A stretch of DNA of 64,000 nt from Cognatundibacterium curvum. GTDB lineage: Bacteria; Pseudomonadota; Gammaproteobacteria; Burkholderiales; Burkholderiaceae_D. Positions 45,136-53,393 of the stretch are shown piece after piece (position 1 is the stretch's first letter; every line of letters starts with the position of its first letter). The position numbers were made by a program, and so were the translations under genes. The DNA lies in the NCBI RefSeq assembly GCF_014284235.1, contig NZ_JACOGD010000001.1, forward strand, positions 1 through 64,000, read 5' to 3'. The notes beneath the pieces are model-generated. The model was not told the DNA's origin. It saw only the letters and a list, made by a program, of their open reading frames with translations, and searched no databases.

Positions 45136-46572
45136 ATGACGATAACTAAAGAAAACACATACAACTATAGGGTTGTGCGGCAATTTTCTGTCATGGCAGT
45201 GGTCTGGGGAATAGTTGGTATGCTGGTCGGCGTACTGATTGCAACTCAGCTTGCCTGGCCGGAATTCCTGGGCGGTATACCTTGGCTTAGCTACGGACGT
45301 TTGCGTCCTTTGCACACAAATGCGGTGATTTTTGCTTTTGGTGGCTGTGCCTTGTTTGCGACAGCTTACTACGTGGTTCAGCGTACTTCCAACGTCAGGT
45401 TGTTTTCTGATGGCCTGGCAGAATTTACTTTCTGGGGCTGGCAACTGGTCATCGTTGCAGCGGCCATTACTTTGCCGCTGGGTTATACCCAGGGTAAAGA
45501 ATATGCGGAACTTGAGTGGCCTATCGATCTCCTGATCGCCGTGGTCTGGGTTGCGTTTGCAGTGGTGTTCTTCGGAACCCTGGTCAAGCGTAAGGTCGAG
45601 CATATCTACGTGGCGAACTGGTTCTACGGTGCCTTCATTATTGCGGTTGCAGTTCTGCATATCGTCAATAGCGCGGCGATGCCAGTATCGCTGTTCAAAT
45701 CTTACTCTGCTTACTCAGGTGTGCAGGATGCGATGGTGCAATGGTGGTATGGCCATAATGCGGTTGGTTTCTTCCTGACTGCGGGCTTCCTGGGCATGAT
45801 GTATTACTTCATTCCTAAGCAAATCGAACGGCCTGTTTATTCCTACCGTTTGTCCATCGTCCACTTCTGGGCACTGATTTTCACTTACATGTGGGCGGGT
45901 CCGCATCATCTGCATTACACCGCTTTGCCTGACTGGGCTCAATCGATCGGTATGCTGTTCTCCCTGATTCTGCTGGCTCCATCCTGGGGTGGTATGGTCA
46001 ACGGTATCATGACCTTGTCCGGCGCCTGGAGCAAACTGCGTTCTGATCCTATCCTGCGCTTCCTGATCGTTTCTTTGTCCTTCTATGGTATGTCGACTTT
46101 TGAAGGTCCTATGATGGCGATCAAAACCGTGAACTCTTTGTCTCACTATACTGACTGGACAGTGGGTCACGTTCACTCCGGTGCTTTGGGCTGGGTTGGC
46201 TTCATCTCTATCGGTAGTTTGTATTACCTGATTCCGCGTCTGTTTGGTCAGACTCAGATGTATAGCAAACGCCTGATCGAGGTGCACTTCTGGGTTGCGA
46301 CTATCGGTGTGGTTCTGTACATCGCTTCGATGTGGATCGCCGGTGTGATGCAAGGTCTGATGTGGCGTGCAGTGAATGAGGACGGTACATTGACTTACTC
46401 TTTCGTTGAGTCTGTAAAAGCGACCTTCCCGTACTACGTGATTCGTCTGACTGGTGGTGCGATGTATCTGAGTGGCATGCTGGTAATGGCCTACAACGTT
46501 GCGAAAACTTTGATGGGTGCTAAACCTGCCAACAATACTATTCCTGCTGTGCCTGCTGCGGCGCACGCCTGA
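45136..46572 (+). CDS. ccoN: cbb3-type cytochrome c oxidase subunit I
   Basis: Catalytic haem-copper subunit of the high-affinity terminal oxidase, 478 residues and about 12 membrane helices. I start at ATG 45136, after GAGTGAG, although the frame extends to 45073. Haem and copper ligands are seen as conserved histidines in [50 protein letters not shown] and [17 protein letters not shown]. First gene of ccoNOQP behind an FNR-type box. Confidence 0.97.
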   Translation: MTITKENTYNYRVVRQFSVMAVVWGIVGMLVGVLIATQLAWPEFLGGIPWLSYGRLRPLHTNAVIFAFGGCALFATAYYVVQRTSNVRLFSDGLAEFTFWGWQLVIVAAAITLPLGYTQGKEYAELEWPIDLLIAVVWVAFAVVFFGTLVKRKVEHIYVANWFYGAFIIAVAVLHIVNSAAMPVSLFKSYSAYSGVQDAMVQWWYGHNAVGFFLTAGFLGMMYYFIPKQIERPVYSYRLSIVHFWALIFTYMWAGPHHLHYTALPDWAQSIGMLFSLILLAPSWGGMVNGIMTLSGAWSKLRSDPILRFLIVSLSFYGMSTFEGPMMAIKTVNSLSHYTDWTVGHVHSGALGWVGFISIGSLYYLIPRLFGQTQMYSKRLIEVHFWVATIGVVLYIASMWIAGVMQGLMWRAVNEDGTLTYSFVESVKATFPYYVIRLTGGAMYLSGMLVMAYNVAKTLMGAKPANNTIPAVPAAAHA

Positions 46573-46598
46573 ATCAGAAAGTATTAAGGAGAAATTTG

Positions 46599-47216
46599 AT
46601 GCGTAACTTTACACACGATCTGATTGAGCGGAATGTCGGTCTGTTGCTGGTGCTGGTCATTCTGACGATCAGTGTTGGTGGCCTGGTTGAAATCGTTCCT
46701 TTGTTCTTCCAGAAATCGACCACGCAGCCGGTACAAGGTCTGAAGCCTTATACACCACTGCAACTGGCGGGCCGTGACATTTATCTGCGTGAAGGCTGCT
46801 ATGGCTGCCATTCCCAGATGATACGTCCATTCCGTGCTGAAACTGAGCGTTATGGTCACTACTCGGTGGCGGGTGAGTCTGTCTATGATCACCCATTCCA
46901 ATGGGGTAGTAAGCGTACCGGCCCGGATCTGGCACGCGTGGGCGGTCGTTACAGCGACACCTGGCACCGTGATCATTTGAACGATCCGCGCTCTGTGGTG
47001 GTGGAGTCCAATATGCCTGCCTACCCGTGGCTGGCTAAGACTGCACTGGTACCGGAAAGTATCACGCCTAAGATGGCTGCCATGAAGACTCTGGGTGTGC
47101 CATATACCGATGCAGAAATCAAGGCTGGTCCGGACGAACTGAAGGACAAGTCCGAACTGGATGCCCTGATTGCCTACCTGCAGGTCCTGGGTACCGCAAT
47201 TAAAAACAAAAACTAA
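46599..47216 (+). CDS. ccoO: cbb3-type cytochrome c oxidase subunit II (monohaem)
   Basis: Membrane-anchored monohaem c-type cytochrome of 205 residues that passes electrons to CcoN. I choose ATG 46599 behind AAGGAG. One N-terminal helix (about 12-34) precedes the haem motif CYGCH in [37 protein letters not shown] supplies the family methionine region. It follows ccoN by 26 bases. Confidence 0.97.
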   Translation: MRNFTHDLIERNVGLLLVLVILTISVGGLVEIVPLFFQKSTTQPVQGLKPYTPLQLAGRDIYLREGCYGCHSQMIRPFRAETERYGHYSVAGESVYDHPFQWGSKRTGPDLARVGGRYSDTWHRDHLNDPRSVVVESNMPAYPWLAKTALVPESITPKMAAMKTLGVPYTDAEIKAGPDELKDKSELDALIAYLQVLGTAIKNKN

Positions 47217-47260
47217 TAGAAGCCGCTCCTTGTTGGCGTGATATTTGGGAAGGAAAAAAG

Positions 47261-47407
47261 ATGAATTTCACCATTTTGAGCAGTGTCGTGACGGTGATCA
47301 GCCTGGTCGTATTTCTGGGCATCGTGTACTGGGCATTCAGCTCTGGCAATAAGGAGCGCTTTGAAAAACTGGCTCGCTTGCCAATTGATAATGAGAATGG
47401 AAAATAG
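47261..47407 (+). CDS. ccoQ: cbb3-type cytochrome c oxidase subunit CcoQ
   Basis: A short gene of 48 residues between ccoO and ccoP. It has a single membrane helix (VTVISLVVFLGIVYWAFSSG, about 10-29) followed by a charged tail KERFEKLARLPIDNENGK. This is the normal CcoQ/FixQ pattern; the subunit stabilises the oxidase complex. Ribosome site GGGAAGGA lies 7-14 bases ahead of the ATG. Its TAG is followed after two bases by the ccoP start. Confidence 0.93.
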   Translation: MNFTILSSVVTVISLVVFLGIVYWAFSSGNKERFEKLARLPIDNENGK

Positions 47408-47409
47408 TC

Positions 47410-48387
47410 ATGGCAGATTTTGTTAATGAATGGTGGGGCATAGGCATAGCCATCGTTGTCGCCATCAGCTTTGTCGCCTGTATTTTATTACTGTGGTCTC
47501 AATCCAAAGTGAAGGTGAAACTCGGTACTGACGGTAAGCCTTTACCGGCAGAAACCACTGGTCACGTTTGGGATGGTGACCTGATGGAGCAGAATAATCC
47601 ACTGCCACAATGGTGGAAATGGTTGTTCTATCTGACCATCATATTCAGTATCGGCTACCTGGTGGTCTATCCTGGTTTTGGTGGTAATCAGGGTTCTTTC
47701 GGCTGGAGTCAGGTCGGTGCCTATGAGAAGGAAATGAAGGAAGGCGAAGCGCAGTATGGCCGTATCTTCAATAAGTACCTGGCGATGGATCTGAAAGATG
47801 TGGCAAAAGATCCGCAGGCGGTAGAAATTGGTCAGCGTCTGTTCCTGAATACTTGCGCTCAATGTCATGGCTCTGATGCGCAGGGCGGTAAAGGCTATCC
47901 GAATCTGACGGATAACGACTGGTTGTATGGTGGTGATCCGCAAGTGATCAAGACCACTATCACAGAAGGTCGCCATGGTCAGATGCCTCCTATGGGTGCT
48001 GCGGTCGGTACGGATGATGATGTACGCAATGTCGCTAACTACGTGTTGAGCTTATCGAATTCCGCCCACGATCCTATCAAGGCGGCATTAGGAAAGTCTA
48101 AGTTCGCAGCCTGTGCTGCCTGCCATGGTGCAGACGGTAAAGGTAATCAGGCATTGGGCGCGCCTAATCTGACGGATAAAATCTGGTTGTATGGTGGCAG
48201 CATAGACACGATTATGGAAACCATCAACAAAGGTCGCAATAATCAGATGCCAGCCCATAAAACCATACTGACTGAAGGCAAAATCCATTTGCTCGCGGCC
48301 TATGTATGGAGTTTGTCAAATAAAGGCGGCGCTCAGGTTTCTGATGCCGATGCCAATGCGATCAAACAGATCGCAGAAGTAAAGTAA
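47410..48387 (+). CDS. ccoP: cbb3-type cytochrome c oxidase subunit III (dihaem)
   Basis: Dihaem cytochrome of 325 residues, entry point for electrons. Two N-terminal membrane helices (about 10-29 and 61-80) with the CcoP linker ETTGHVWDGDLMEQNNPLP precede two cytochrome c domains. The haem motifs are CAQCH in LNTCAQCHGSDAQGGKG and CAACH in FAACAACHGADGKGNQ. Each domain has a distal Met (GQMPPMG, NQMPAHK). Last gene of ccoNOQP. Confidence 0.97.
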   Translation: MADFVNEWWGIGIAIVVAISFVACILLLWSQSKVKVKLGTDGKPLPAETTGHVWDGDLMEQNNPLPQWWKWLFYLTIIFSIGYLVVYPGFGGNQGSFGWSQVGAYEKEMKEGEAQYGRIFNKYLAMDLKDVAKDPQAVEIGQRLFLNTCAQCHGSDAQGGKGYPNLTDNDWLYGGDPQVIKTTITEGRHGQMPPMGAAVGTDDDVRNVANYVLSLSNSAHDPIKAALGKSKFAACAACHGADGKGNQALGAPNLTDKIWLYGGSIDTIMETINKGRNNQMPAHKTILTEGKIHLLAAYVWSLSNKGGAQVSDADANAIKQIAEVK

Positions 48388-48441
48388 TTGCCCTGGTAAT
48401 TGCTGTACTGATTGCTGTACTAAGTCCTGAATAGGCAACAG

Positions 48442-48473
48442 GAGCACTCCCGGTTTTCAATACGGGAGTGCTC
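48442..48473 (+). terminator. hairpin between ccoP and ccoG
   Basis: A perfect 11-bp stem GAGCACTCCCG / CGGGAGTGCTC with a 10-base loop and no T run. It may lower read-through from ccoNOQP into ccoGH or stabilise the ccoNOQP message. Confidence 0.5.
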
Positions 48474-48495
48474 TCACCCAAAGAAGATATTCGCA

Positions 48496-49908
48496 ATGAA
48501 GCATATACCCATCGTCCCCGTTCCTATCGAAGAAACCGAACTTGCGCTGTTCGAGGAAAGAAAAAAAATATACCCGCGTTTTCAAAAGGGATGGTTTGCC
48601 TCCTGGCGGTGGACCTTGGTTGCATTGACACAGATTTTGTTTTACGGCACAGCCTGGCTCAATTGGAATGAGCGTCAGGCTGTTTTATTTGATCTGGTTG
48701 CCAGGAAGTTTTATATTTTCGGCTTCGTATTCTGGCCCCAGGATTTTATTTATCTGGCGGTCTTGCTGGTCATCTCCGCCTTATCCCTGTTCTTATTTAC
48801 CGCAGTGGCTGGCCGCTTATTTTGTGGATATGCCTGCCCGCAGACGGTGTATACCGAGATATTTTTGTGGGTGGAGCACAAAGTCGAAGGCGACCGCAAT
48901 GCGCGTCTTAAGCTGGATGCCGGCCCGCTCACAGCCAGAAAATTCTCGCTGAAATTTATTAAACATTTTATCTGGCTGGCCATAGGCTTATGGACTGGCT
49001 TTACCTTTGTCGGTTACTTCACGCCTATCCGCGAATTGTCCTTCTCGGTTGGCAATCTGACGCTGGGTCCCTGGGAAACCTTCTGGTTGCTGTTCTACGG
49101 CTTTGCCACCTATGGCAATGCAGGCTGGATGCGTGAGCAGGTCTGCAAATACATGTGTCCTTACGCACGCTTTCAGAGTGCGATGTTTGATAAAGACACG
49201 CTGATCGTTACCTATGATACCCAGCGCGGTGATCCGCGTGGTTCCCGCAATAAGAAGGTGGATTACAAAGCAAAAGGCCTGGGTGCCTGCGTCGATTGTG
49301 GTATCTGTGTACAAGTCTGTCCGACCGGGATAGATATCCGTAATGGTCTGCAGTACGAGTGTATCGCTTGCGGCCTGTGTGCAGATGGCTGCGATCAGGT
49401 GATGGATAAGATGGGTTATGAACGTGGCCTGATCCGCTACACCACGGAACATGCGGTCACACGCAAGCTGGACCGGGCTGCGATGTGGAAGCGCGTGTTC
49501 CGCCTCAGAACCTTGATCTACAGCGGTATTCTGGGCTTGATTATTCTGGCCAGCGCAGCTTCCCTGTATTACCACATGCCTCTGAAGGTGGATGTGATAC
49601 GCGACCGGGGTATGCCGCGTGTGACCGAAACTGGCGAAATCGAAAATGTGTATCGCTTACAGGTCATGAATACCCAGGAATCTCCACGCCGCTTTAGCAT
49701 TGCGATTCAGGGTGTAAATGGTGCGAGTATTGTCAATAATGCTGACATTGATGTGAAGTCAGCCACAACGAAGGCATTTCCGGTCAGAGTACGCGTACCT
49801 GCCAATGTATTGCCGACCGGATCAAATCGTATTCGCTTTGTCGTCAAAGATCTGGATAAGCCAGAAGTGAATGTGACAGAAAAAGCGGTTTTTATCGTCC
49901 CGAGATAG
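48496..49908 (+). CDS. ccoG: cytochrome c oxidase accessory protein CcoG
   Basis: Membrane ferredoxin-like protein (FixG/RdxA), 470 residues. It reduces Cu(II) for cbb3 assembly in the species studied. Helices lie at about 37-60, 88-112, 160-182 and 340-360. Cysteine motifs include FCGYACPQTVYTE, then EQVCKYMCPYARFQ, and two [4Fe-4S] motifs CVDCGICVQVCPTGIDI and CIACGLCADGCD. The C-terminal Ig-like domain is periplasmic. ccoH follows 8 bases later. Confidence 0.96.
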   Translation: MKHIPIVPVPIEETELALFEERKKIYPRFQKGWFASWRWTLVALTQILFYGTAWLNWNERQAVLFDLVARKFYIFGFVFWPQDFIYLAVLLVISALSLFLFTAVAGRLFCGYACPQTVYTEIFLWVEHKVEGDRNARLKLDAGPLTARKFSLKFIKHFIWLAIGLWTGFTFVGYFTPIRELSFSVGNLTLGPWETFWLLFYGFATYGNAGWMREQVCKYMCPYARFQSAMFDKDTLIVTYDTQRGDPRGSRNKKVDYKAKGLGACVDCGICVQVCPTGIDIRNGLQYECIACGLCADGCDQVMDKMGYERGLIRYTTEHAVTRKLDRAAMWKRVFRLRTLIYSGILGLIILASAASLYYHMPLKVDVIRDRGMPRVTETGEIENVYRLQVMNTQESPRRFSIAIQGVNGASIVNNADIDVKSATTKAFPVRVRVPANVLPTGSNRIRFVVKDLDKPEVNVTEKAVFIVPR

Positions 49909-49916
49909 AGGTTGTT

Positions 49917-50462
49917 ATGGAATCAGTATTAAAACCCCAAAAACGTCAGAGTGATAAATGGCATAAAGAACCTTGGCTATTGCTGGTCGTGGGTGGCCCT
50001 TTAATCGTCGTGGCTGCCAGCATATTTACCGGCTATGTCGCTTTCAGCGGTGCCGATAAAGTAGTCGCTGAAGACTACTACAAACAAGGCCTGATGATAA
50101 ATAAAGACATACAGCGTGATGCCAAGGCGCGCGAGCTGCACTTGTCCGCAAACTTGAGTCTGCATGCGGCCCAAAGCCTGATACGGGTTGAGGTGACTGG
50201 TGCTGGCGAATTGCCTGAGCAGATACAGATGAGCTTAGCGAATGCTTCGCCCAATGCGGCCAAGGTCACGGAGATCGTGCACCGTATTCCTTTAATCCGG
50301 GTCGCACCTGGGGTGTACGAAGGTGAGTTAAAACAAACCTCGAATATTTCAGATAGTTCTGTTAAATTGTTCCATATCAAGCTGGAAACAACAGACTGGC
50401 GTCTGACTGGAGATTGGTTTGAGCCAGAACAAAAGGCAGCGCAGCTAAATGCATCAAAATAA
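49917..50462 (+). CDS. ccoH: cbb3 oxidase assembly protein CcoH (FixH family)
   Basis: Single-helix membrane protein of 181 residues (helix about 22-44, LLLVVGGPLIVVAASIFTGY). It carries the FixH signature VVAEDYYKQGLMINKDIQRD just after the helix and a beta-rich periplasmic domain. CcoH binds early CcoN-CcoO intermediates. No ccoI copper ATPase or ccoS follows, which is unusual. Confidence 0.92.
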   Translation: MESVLKPQKRQSDKWHKEPWLLLVVGGPLIVVAASIFTGYVAFSGADKVVAEDYYKQGLMINKDIQRDAKARELHLSANLSLHAAQSLIRVEVTGAGELPEQIQMSLANASPNAAKVTEIVHRIPLIRVAPGVYEGELKQTSNISDSSVKLFHIKLETTDWRLTGDWFEPEQKAAQLNASK

Positions 50463-50496
50463 ATAGCGCTTCCTTGAGATTTCTTGACTTGGAGTT

Positions 50497-50548
50497 AGGG
50501 TCTGTTAACATTTAAATTGCACACGTAATTTAAATGTCAACAGGCCCT
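50497..50548. repeat. 22-bp near-perfect inverted repeat
   Basis: Arms at 50497-50518 and 50527-50548 match in 20 of 22 positions when one is inverted; each begins AGGG and runs through CTGTT and ACATTTAAATT. An 8-base loop separates them. There is no T run after it, so it is not a plain terminator. Its size and AT-rich core resemble a short palindromic mobile or REP-like unit or the trimmed ends of an insertion sequence. Confidence 0.75.
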
Positions 50549-50574
50549 GGATAATCACTAGAGGGGAGACAAGA

Positions 50575-50832
50575 ATGGAATACGCTGTTTCTGCACCAAG
50601 AAAAGTCTTACTCAGGCCCATGTTGATGATCGTACTGTGGCCTGCGTTTCTGATGGCTTGCGCTGCAACCGGTCTGGTTTTTAGTCTTGTCGACCCAATG
50701 GAGCTGATCGTATTGGATGACCGTCTGCAAATGCATTTGACGGGCGTTTATACCGTCGGCTTTTTTGCATTCTGGTTGCTAGGCATATTGTCGAGCGGAC
50801 TGACTGCCTTACTCGTGCAAAAAGCACACTAA
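50575..50832 (+). CDS. small two-helix membrane protein in the cbb3 locus
   Basis: Unnamed 85-residue protein behind a strong GAGGGGAG site. Two membrane helices (about 12-37 and 55-79) flank a short loop (DPMELIVLDDRLQMHLTG). It has no CcoS signature and no cysteine pair; the only cysteine is in the first helix. It starts 9 bases ahead of hemN, so it shares a transcript with it and likely serves the oxidase or haem pathway. The precise role is unknown. Confidence 0.75.
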   Translation: MEYAVSAPRKVLLRPMLMIVLWPAFLMACAATGLVFSLVDPMELIVLDDRLQMHLTGVYTVGFFAFWLLGILSSGLTALLVQKAH

Positions 50833-50841
50833 CAGAAAAAT

Positions 50842-52245
50842 ATGATCACATCAGTTCCTGCAGCGTCGACGGAGTTGGATATTCCGGAGACGCTGATCCG
50901 TCGTTTTGATACGCTCGGACCACGTTATACTTCTTATCCGACTGCTGACCGTTTTCATACCGGTTTTACAGCGCAATCTTATGTCCAGTATTTGCAGCAA
51001 CGTGCCGGTGCGCAGCAAAAACCGCCTTTGTCGCTGTACATCCATATCCCATTTTGTGCCTCATTGTGCTATTACTGCGCGTGCAACAAGGTGATCACTA
51101 AGGATCGCTCGCGTTCAGCCCGCTATCTGGCTTACCTGGAAAAAGAGCTAAAGCTGGTTTTGCAGCATTTGCCTGAGCGTGAGATAGTCAGCCAGTTGCA
51201 TCTGGGTGGTGGTACGCCGACTTTTCTGAGTCACGATGAATTGCGCCAGCTGATGGCGATGCTGCGCGAGCACTTTGATTTTTCTGCGGATGCTGAAATT
51301 TCTATAGAAATTGATCCGCGTACTGTGAATGCAGAAACCCTGGCTTTATTGCAGCAACTGGGCTTTAACCGTACCAGTCTGGGTGTGCAGGATTTTGATG
51401 CCGATGTACAGAAGGCGGTGCACAGGATACAGGACTTTGCGATGGTGGAACGGACTATCCGTGAAAGCCGCGAGTTCGGATTTACCTCGATCAATTTTGA
51501 TCTAATTTACGGCTTACCGAAACAAAATCTGGAGAGCTTTACCCGTACGCTGGATCAGGTGATCGAACTGGCGCCGGATCGCATCGCGCTCTACAACTAT
51601 GCGCATTTGCCGACACGTTTCAAGCCGCAGCGCCGCATCGCGGAAGCCGATTTGCCGAGTGCCGAACAGCGCCTGCAGATTTTCCTGATGTCTTTGCGCC
51701 GCTTGCTTGAAGCCGGTTACGTGTATATAGGACTCGACCATTTTGCCAAGCCGGATGACAGCCTGGCGCGTGCGATGGCAGATGGCAGTCTGCACCGTAA
51801 TTTCCAGGGTTACACCACCCGTTCAGACTGCGATCTGATCGCCTTGGGTTTGTCTTCTATCGGTAAGCTGGGGCAGTCTTATGTGCAAAACCTGAGAACG
51901 CTGGACGAGTATTATCAGGCGCTGGATGAAGGCGTGCTGCCGGTAGAGAAAGGTATTCATCTGATCGATGAAGACGTGCAGCGGCGCGAAATTATCATGG
52001 ATCTCATGTGCAGTAATGGTTTGAATTATGCGCAACTGAGTCAGCGTTTTCAACTCGATTTCGAAAGCCACTTTGCGCAGGAATTACGCATGCTGCGCAC
52101 TTATGAAGAATTCGGTTTGTTGAAGTTTGAACAGGATGGCGTACAGGTACTGCCCAAAGGACGTTTTTTTGTGCGCGCGTTTGCCATGATCTTTGATCAG
52201 TTCTTATCCGAGCAAACCACGGCAAAGTATTCCAAGCTGATCTGA
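50842..52245 (+). CDS. hemN: oxygen-independent coproporphyrinogen III dehydrogenase
   Basis: Radical SAM enzyme of 467 residues that makes protoporphyrinogen IX precursor without oxygen. The cluster motif CxxxCxxC is in PFCASLCYYCACNKVIT. The N-terminal substrate region YTSYPTADRFH and SAM-binding LHLGGGTPTFLS are intact. It is full-length HemN rather than the shorter HemW, because ACNK and the C-terminal HemN domain are present. It sits in the low-oxygen locus as in many proteobacteria. Confidence 0.96.
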   Translation: MITSVPAASTELDIPETLIRRFDTLGPRYTSYPTADRFHTGFTAQSYVQYLQQRAGAQQKPPLSLYIHIPFCASLCYYCACNKVITKDRSRSARYLAYLEKELKLVLQHLPEREIVSQLHLGGGTPTFLSHDELRQLMAMLREHFDFSADAEISIEIDPRTVNAETLALLQQLGFNRTSLGVQDFDADVQKAVHRIQDFAMVERTIRESREFGFTSINFDLIYGLPKQNLESFTRTLDQVIELAPDRIALYNYAHLPTRFKPQRRIAEADLPSAEQRLQIFLMSLRRLLEAGYVYIGLDHFAKPDDSLARAMADGSLHRNFQGYTTRSDCDLIALGLSSIGKLGQSYVQNLRTLDEYYQALDEGVLPVEKGIHLIDEDVQRREIIMDLMCSNGLNYAQLSQRFQLDFESHFAQELRMLRTYEEFGLLKFEQDGVQVLPKGRFFVRAFAMIFDQFLSEQTTAKYSKLI

Positions 52246-52247
52246 GT

Positions 52248-53015
52248 ATGCTGACCTTGCCACTCGTCATCGCAGCCCTGACCGCGGGACTGGCGGGTGG
52301 CGTGCATTGTATCGGTATGTGTGGCGGGATCACAGTGATGCTGAGCCAGCCCGCATCCAAAGACGAACGAGTTATTCCTATACACGCAGCTGCCGCCACA
52401 GTAGCACCGGCACAGCCCTCTGTCACCAGCGAAAATACAGCGTTGATGCGACGCGTCTGGCTGCATGCCGGACGTATTTCTGTTTATATGTTGGTTGGTG
52501 CGGTGTTTGGGCTGATGGGTGCGGCCGGGATGATGATACGGCCATCCGCATTACAGCATCAGATACTGTTCATGCTGGGTAATGCTGCGCTAATTCTGCT
52601 GGGTTTAAAACTGCTTGGCGTTGCGCTGCCTTTGCACAGACTGAGTGGCAAGATCGCTGTCTGGCAGCAAAGATTTTTCTCTTCGATACCGCTGTTGTCT
52701 GCGCCGCGTGCACATCCTTATGTGAAGGGGCTGATGTGGGGCTGTTTGCCCTGTGGTCTGCTATACAGCGTTGCGCCGTTTGCCTTATTTTCCGGCAGCG
52801 CCTGGTCTGGCGCGGTGTTGATGCTGGTGTTCGGCATCGCGGCCTTGCCGCATTTGTTGCTGGCGGAGGGATTGGCACAGTTTGCGCGCCGCTCTCAATT
52901 GACATCCTGGATCAGGTATGCAGGAGCAAGCGCATTGATCTTGATAGGTATGCTGGGAATCTGGTTTGCCGACATGAAAAACATGCCGGATTTTTTATGC
53001 GTACTTCCAGCCTGA
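52248..53015 (+). CDS. SafE/TauE-like membrane protein of cytochrome biogenesis
   Basis: Integral membrane protein of 255 residues with about six helices, starting 2 bases after hemN. It begins ALTAGLAGGVHCIGMCGGIT, with the paired-cysteine CIGMCGG motif, and has a matching inner motif KGLMWGCLPCGLLYSVAPF. Members of this DsbD/SafE-like group are frequent next to cbb3 genes and are suspected to move metals or thiols for oxidase assembly. The link here is from position only. Confidence 0.85.
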   Translation: MLTLPLVIAALTAGLAGGVHCIGMCGGITVMLSQPASKDERVIPIHAAAATVAPAQPSVTSENTALMRRVWLHAGRISVYMLVGAVFGLMGAAGMMIRPSALQHQILFMLGNAALILLGLKLLGVALPLHRLSGKIAVWQQRFFSSIPLLSAPRAHPYVKGLMWGCLPCGLLYSVAPFALFSGSAWSGAVLMLVFGIAALPHLLLAEGLAQFARRSQLTSWIRYAGASALILIGMLGIWFADMKNMPDFLCVLPA

Positions 53016-53019
53016 GGCT

Positions 53020-53370
53020 TCAGGCCTTGGTGTTCACCAGCGTACCCAGCATTTCATCTGCAGTCTTGACCATCTTTGCATTTAAATCGAACGTAGCACG
53101 AAACTGCAGGCTATTTACCATCTCAGTCGCTGCATCAGTGCCACTTGCGGCCGCTTCAGGCTTGCCAGCAGTATCAATAGACTCAGCAGACTCAGCAGCC
53201 GTTGCCCTGACCGCAGTGCTGACACCACCGGTGCTGTTTTCGCTCTGTACGATTTGTTGAGGCTTAAAGCCCTGCGTATTCATATTGGCAATGTTGTGCG
53301 AAGAGACATCCAGCGCGGACTGAGCCGCACGCATGCCTGACAGGCCATTGTTGAGTGCATTGGTGATCAT
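53020..53370 (-). CDS. small flagellar rod/hook-type protein, orphan
   Basis: A 116-residue protein with the ends of an axial flagellar protein: N-terminus NALNNGLSGMRAAQSALDVS followed by SHNIANMNTQGFKP, and C-terminus EMVNSLQFRATFDLNAKMVK. The middle is a short Ala/Ser/Glu-rich linker. The overall pattern is like FlgB/FlgC/FlgG but only about the minimum length. No other flagellar gene is near. It is convergent with the SafE-like gene (4 bases apart). Confidence 0.8.
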   Translation of the reverse strand: MITNALNNGLSGMRAAQSALDVSSHNIANMNTQGFKPQQIVQSENSTGGVSTAVRATAAESAESIDTAGKPEAAASGTDAATEMVNSLQFRATFDLNAKMVKTADEMLGTLVNTKA

Positions 53371-53393
53371 GTTTTATTCCATTTTTGCGCGAA

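Noticed and set aside
45715..46566. 283-residue frame opposite ccoN
   Set aside because: It is antisense to a highly conserved gene; the amino-acid make-up (Arg, His, Gln rich) is that of an antisense shadow.
50463..50574. FNR-type box ahead of the hemN transcript
   Set aside because: The nearest candidate, TTGAC-TTGG-AGTTA, lacks the second half-site.
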